Shown piece after piece: positions 61,467-64,000 of a DNA stretch of 64,000 nt. The notes under the pieces are model-generated. The model was not told the origin of the DNA. It saw only the letters and a list, made by a program, of their open reading frames with translations, and did not search any database. Each line of letters opens with the position of its first letter. Within the stretch, counting starts at the first letter, position 1. The DNA lies in the NCBI RefSeq assembly GCF_003143855.1, contig NZ_QFRK01000007.1:176524-240523 (forward strand), read 5' to 3'. Made by a program: the position numbers and the translations under genes. The DNA is from Streptomyces sp. NWU339. Its GTDB lineage: Bacteria; Actinomycetota; Actinomycetes; Streptomycetales; Streptomycetaceae.

Positions 61467-62390
61467 ATGGATCTCCGTATTTTCACCGAGCCCCAGCAGG
61501 GGGCGACCTACGACACCTTGCTCACCGTCGCCAAGGCCACCGAGGACCTCGGCTTCGACGCCTTCTTCCGCTCCGACCACTACCTCACAATGGGCTCCGG
61601 CGACGGCCTGCCCGGCCCCACCGACGCCTGGATCACCCTGGCCGGCCTCGCCCGCGAGACCAAGCGCATCCGGCTCGGCACCCTGATGACCGCCGGCACC
61701 TTCCGCCTCCCCGGCGTCCTCGCCATCCAGGTCGCCCAGGTGGACCAGATGTCCGGCGGCCGCATCGAACTCGGCCTGGGAGCGGGCTGGTTCGAGGAGG
61801 AGCACACGGCGTACGGCATCCCCTTCCCCAAGGAGAAGCTCGCCCGCCTGGAGGAGCAGCTGGAGATCATCACCGGGCTCTGGGCCACCGAGACCGGCCA
61901 GACCTACGACTTCCACGGCACCTACTACGACCTCACGAACTCCCCGGCGCTCCCCAAGCCGGCCCAGGCGAAGGTCCCGGTGCTCATCGGCGGCCACGGC
62001 GCCGTCCGTACCCCGCGCATCGCCGCGCGCTACGCCGACGAGTTCAACATGCCCTTCGCCTCCCTCGAGGACAGCGAGCGCCAGTTCGGCCGGGTGCGCG
62101 CCGCCGCCCAGGAAGCAGGCCGCGAACCCGGCGACCTCGTGTACTCCAACGCCCTGGTCGCCTGCGTCGGCAAGGACGACCAGGAGATCGCCCGCCGCGC
62201 CGCCGCGATCGGCCGCGAGGTCGACGAACTCAAGGCCAACGGCCTGGCGGGCTCGCCCGCCGAGGTCGTCGACAAGATCGGCCGCTACGCCGAGATCGGC
62301 TCCCGCCGCATCTACCTCCAGATCCTCGACCTCTCCGACCTCGACCACCTGGACCTGATCTCCTCCCAGGTCCAGTCCCAGCTGTCCTAG
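61467..62390 (+). CDS. LLM class F420-dependent oxidoreductase
   Basis: A 307-residue luciferase-like TIM-barrel enzyme: FDAFFRSDHYLTMG, TKRIRLGTLMTAGTFRLPGV, GRIELGLGAGWFEEEHTAYG and a VPVLIGGHG stretch, all characteristic of F420-dependent LLM proteins in actinobacteria. Hydride transfer from reduced F420 to an unknown substrate. ATG at 61467. It is the last housekeeping-type gene before the insertion sequences, ending about 25 bases before the transposase remnant. Confidence 0.87.
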   Translation: MDLRIFTEPQQGATYDTLLTVAKATEDLGFDAFFRSDHYLTMGSGDGLPGPTDAWITLAGLARETKRIRLGTLMTAGTFRLPGVLAIQVAQVDQMSGGRIELGLGAGWFEEEHTAYGIPFPKEKLARLEEQLEIITGLWATETGQTYDFHGTYYDLTNSPALPKPAQAKVPVLIGGHGAVRTPRIAARYADEFNMPFASLEDSERQFGRVRAAAQEAGREPGDLVYSNALVACVGKDDQEIARRAAAIGREVDELKANGLAGSPAEVVDKIGRYAEIGSRRIYLQILDLSDLDHLDLISSQVQSQLS

Positions 62391-62413
62391 GTCGTGTCTT
62401 GTCTGACAAATGA

Positions 62414-62527
62414 TCACGGTTCGCGGAGCCAGAGGATGAGCGAGGCAAGCCGGAGGCCAGCGAGGTAACGGACAGCCAACTTGTCGAAGCGGGTAGCCAC
62501 GGCCCGGAACTGCTTGAGCCTTGGAGT
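62414..62527 (-). pseudogene. C-terminal remnant of an IS5-family transposase
   Basis: 38 codons ending LRLASLILWLREP: KQFRAVATRFDKLAVRYLAG is the hallmark end of Streptomyces IS5-family transposases. The catalytic part is missing; the remnant stops where the IS3-family element begins, so that element probably inserted into or beside it. Confidence 0.8.
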
Positions 62528-62562
62528 TGCCCCGGTCTGACAGACACTGATGGGCTTGCGAG

Positions 62563-63465
62563 CTATGCGGCTGCGTAGAGCACTCTATGTGGTGCCTTCG
62601 CGGCGTGACGATGTTCGTACTCGGCCGGGCTGAGCTGGCCGTTCGCCGAATGGCGGCGCCGGGGATTATAGAAGCCTTCGATGTAGGCGAAGAGGGTCTG
62701 CTCGGCGTGGTGTCGGGTGGGAAAGGCGGCCCGGTCGATGAGTTCGGTCTCCAGGGAAGCGAAGAAGCTCTCGGTGACGGCATTGTCGAAACACGAGCCG
62801 GTGCGGCCGGTGGAAGGCCGGATCCCCGCCTCTTCGCATCGCTGACTGAACGTCAGGCTGGTGTATTGGGAGCCCTTGTCGCTGTGATGCACGAGGCCGG
62901 GACGGGGTCTGCGGGCCGTGACCGCCATGGCGAGGGCGTCGGTGACCAGTTCGGTTCTCATGTGGTTGGCCATCGCCCAGCCGACGATGCGGCGGGAGAA
63001 CAGGTCCAGGACGACGGCGAGGTAGAGCCAGCCCTCGCCGGTGGGGACGTAGGTGATGTCCGCGGTCCAGCGCAGGTTTGGCGCGCTCGCGGTGAAGTCG
63101 CGGCCGATCAGGTCGGGGGCGGTCGTGGCCTGCCGGTCCTGGCGGGTGAGCGAGGCCCGGCCGGTGCGGCGGTGCACACCGGTCAGCCCGGCCTCGCGCA
63201 TCAGGCGGGCGACGCGCTTGCGTCCGACCGACAGGCCGTCGATCTCACGCAGGTCCGCGTGGATGCGCGGGGCTCCGTAGGTCTGGTGGGACCGCTCGTG
63301 GTGCCCGCGGATCTTCTCCGTGAGCTCGGCGTCCTCCCGCTGCCGGCGGGAGGGGGCGCGTTTTCTCCAGGCGTAGTAGCCCTGCCGTGACACACCCAGC
63401 AGCCGGGCCATGAGGGAGACGTCGTGGTGTGCCGTGTTCTCGTCGATCAGCCGGTAGCAGATCAC
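62563..63465 (-). CDS. IS3-family transposase OrfB (integrase catalytic domain)
   Basis: A 300-residue DDE integrase: N-terminal HTH_21-type region (RLLGVSRQGYYAWRKRAPSR, HERSHQTYGAPRIHADL), then catalytic residues in LRWTADITYVPT, HHSDKGSQYTS and NAVTESFFASLETELID. Its GTG at 63465 overlaps the orfA stop as GTGA, and the frame extends 5' into orfA, so it can be made by coupling or by -1 frameshifting at the GGTTTTC in the end of orfA. Confidence 0.92.
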   Translation of the reverse strand: MICYRLIDENTAHHDVSLMARLLGVSRQGYYAWRKRAPSRRQREDAELTEKIRGHHERSHQTYGAPRIHADLREIDGLSVGRKRVARLMREAGLTGVHRRTGRASLTRQDRQATTAPDLIGRDFTASAPNLRWTADITYVPTGEGWLYLAVVLDLFSRRIVGWAMANHMRTELVTDALAMAVTARRPRPGLVHHSDKGSQYTSLTFSQRCEEAGIRPSTGRTGSCFDNAVTESFFASLETELIDRAAFPTRHHAEQTLFAYIEGFYNPRRRHSANGQLSPAEYEHRHAAKAPHRVLYAAA

Positions 63466-63749
63466 CGGCTGGTCTCCCGGACGAAGAAAACCGTGGCCTT
63501 GCGGAGGATCTCCCTCTCCTCGCGCAGCTGCTTGACCTCGCGGCGCAGCTGGGCGAGTTCCTCCTTCTCGTCGCTGGTCAGGCCGGGGCGTTCCCCGATG
63601 TCCACCCGGTCCTGGTTGGCCCAGGTGCGGATGGTCTGGGCGGACGGCTCGAACTCCTTGGCCAGCTCCTCCGGCGACCGGCCGGCCCGAACCAGCTCGA
63701 TTATCTGGCGACGGAACTCCGGCGGGTAGGCCGGACGCGTCCTTGGCAC
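63462..63749 (-). CDS. IS3-family transposase OrfA (helix-turn-helix)
   Basis: A 95-residue HTH_Tnp_1-type protein: YPPEFRRQIIELVRAGRSPE, ELAKEFEPSAQTIRTWANQD, then a leucine-zipper-like coiled coil (LAQLRREVKQLREEREIL). It binds the element ends. GTG at 63749 with GGAGGAG upstream. The slippery GGTTTTCTTC near its end allows -1 frameshift into orfB to give a fused transposase. Confidence 0.9.
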   Translation of the reverse strand: MPRTRPAYPPEFRRQIIELVRAGRSPEELAKEFEPSAQTIRTWANQDRVDIGERPGLTSDEKEELAQLRREVKQLREEREILRKATVFFVRETSR

Positions 63750-63843
63750 GATGAACTCCTCCTTGGGCCTGTTGCGTTTTCGCCTGCTGCGGCATGGCAT
63801 CGAGGAGCTGGGGAAAACCGGGCGGGGCGGCCCGCCCTCTCCG

Positions 63844-64000
63844 CTATCCGGTCGCGGTCCGGGTCTTGTGCGGCAGAAAGTCGGGTGCGGTGCGGAACAG
63901 GGTCAGCAGATTGAGAGTCAGTGCCGCCAGCAGTGACTCCTCCTGAACGGCCTGCAAGCCTCGTCGGGCGAAGCGTCGCAGCCCGATGAGCTCCTTGAGC
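63844..64000 (-). CDS. C-terminal end of a third transposase (IS1182-like), runs off window
   Basis: 51 codons visible, ending at TAG 63846-63844. LKELIGLRRFARRGLQAVQE followed by SLLAALTLNLLTLFR resembles the last helices of DDE transposases of the IS1182/IS4 type. The rest lies to the right of the window. Family placement is tentative. Confidence 0.5.
   Translation of the reverse strand, partial: LKELIGLRRFARRGLQAVQEESLLAALTLNLLTLFRTAPDFLPHKTRTATG

Larger units (their letters stand above)
62529..63823 (-). mobile_element. IS3-family insertion sequence, approximate limits
   Basis: Contains orfA and orfB on the minus strand in the usual IS3 layout. Ends are approximate: GCCCCGGTCTG at 62529 and, read on the other strand, GCCCGGTTTTCC from 63823 are a weak inverted-repeat pair. 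No target duplication could be recognised. Both genes look intact, so the element may be active. Confidence 0.65.

Noticed and set aside
1..64000. tRNA, rRNA or riboswitch genes
   Set aside because: None recognised by eye on either strand, including the 21.9-22.2 kb gap and the modABC, glpFK and dasA leaders; a covariance-model scan would be decisive.

Overview
The window is high-GC actinobacterial DNA, almost certainly Streptomyces. The evidence is pervasive GC-rich codon use, GTG starts, 4-base start/stop overlaps, a DasR-type chitin/GlcNAc locus, a mycothiol-type maleylpyruvate isomerase, SepF-like and F420-dependent proteins, and Streptomyces-style insertion sequences. All calls come from reading the sequence; no database search was run.

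Left third (1-21871) is a defence island. A leftward operon (2798 to beyond base 1) carries a tiny Cys-rich protein, a trypsin-co-occurring (Trypco1) protein and a trypsin/STAND-NTPase/membrane fusion. Divergent from it is a rightward block: pglY-pglZ-brxD-brxHI, the ATPase/phosphatase/helicase half of a type 2 BREX (Pgl) system without pglX or pglW in view. Next comes a complete four-gene Wadjet (jetABCD) anti-plasmid SMC system. Nearly every junction in both blocks is a 4- or 5-base overlap.

21.9-33.5 kb is mostly ordinary metabolism and transport: an SDR oxidoreductase, a small conserved protein, an ABC exporter preceded by a coupled 49-codon ORF containing a TTA codon, a formaldehyde-dehydrogenase-like zinc enzyme, glpFK and modABC.

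33.8-44 kb is carbohydrate use: a secreted pectate lyase broken by one extra G in a G run, an MFS/acetyltransferase/TetR group sharing an 18-bp operator, and the dasR/dasABCD chito-oligosaccharide locus with three DasR-like boxes between dasR and dasA.

44-55 kb holds a YdeI-like protein, a DHA2 efflux pump with a divergent TetR, and a complete gentisate pathway (3-hydroxybenzoate 6-hydroxylase, gentisate dioxygenase, maleylpyruvate isomerase, fumarylpyruvate hydrolase) opposite an IclR regulator. Two CNNM/CorC membrane proteins follow.

55-62.4 kb carries a TerB-like gene interrupted in frame by a repeat element that adds a TTA codon, a SepF-like gene, a P-loop protein, a MazG-like pyrophosphohydrolase, a Streptomyces small-protein family, a VanZ-like protein, an OmpR-type two-component pair and an LLM oxidoreductase. 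The right edge (62.4-64 kb) is a pile of insertion sequences: an IS5-family tail, a whole IS3-family element and the tail of a third transposase running off the window.
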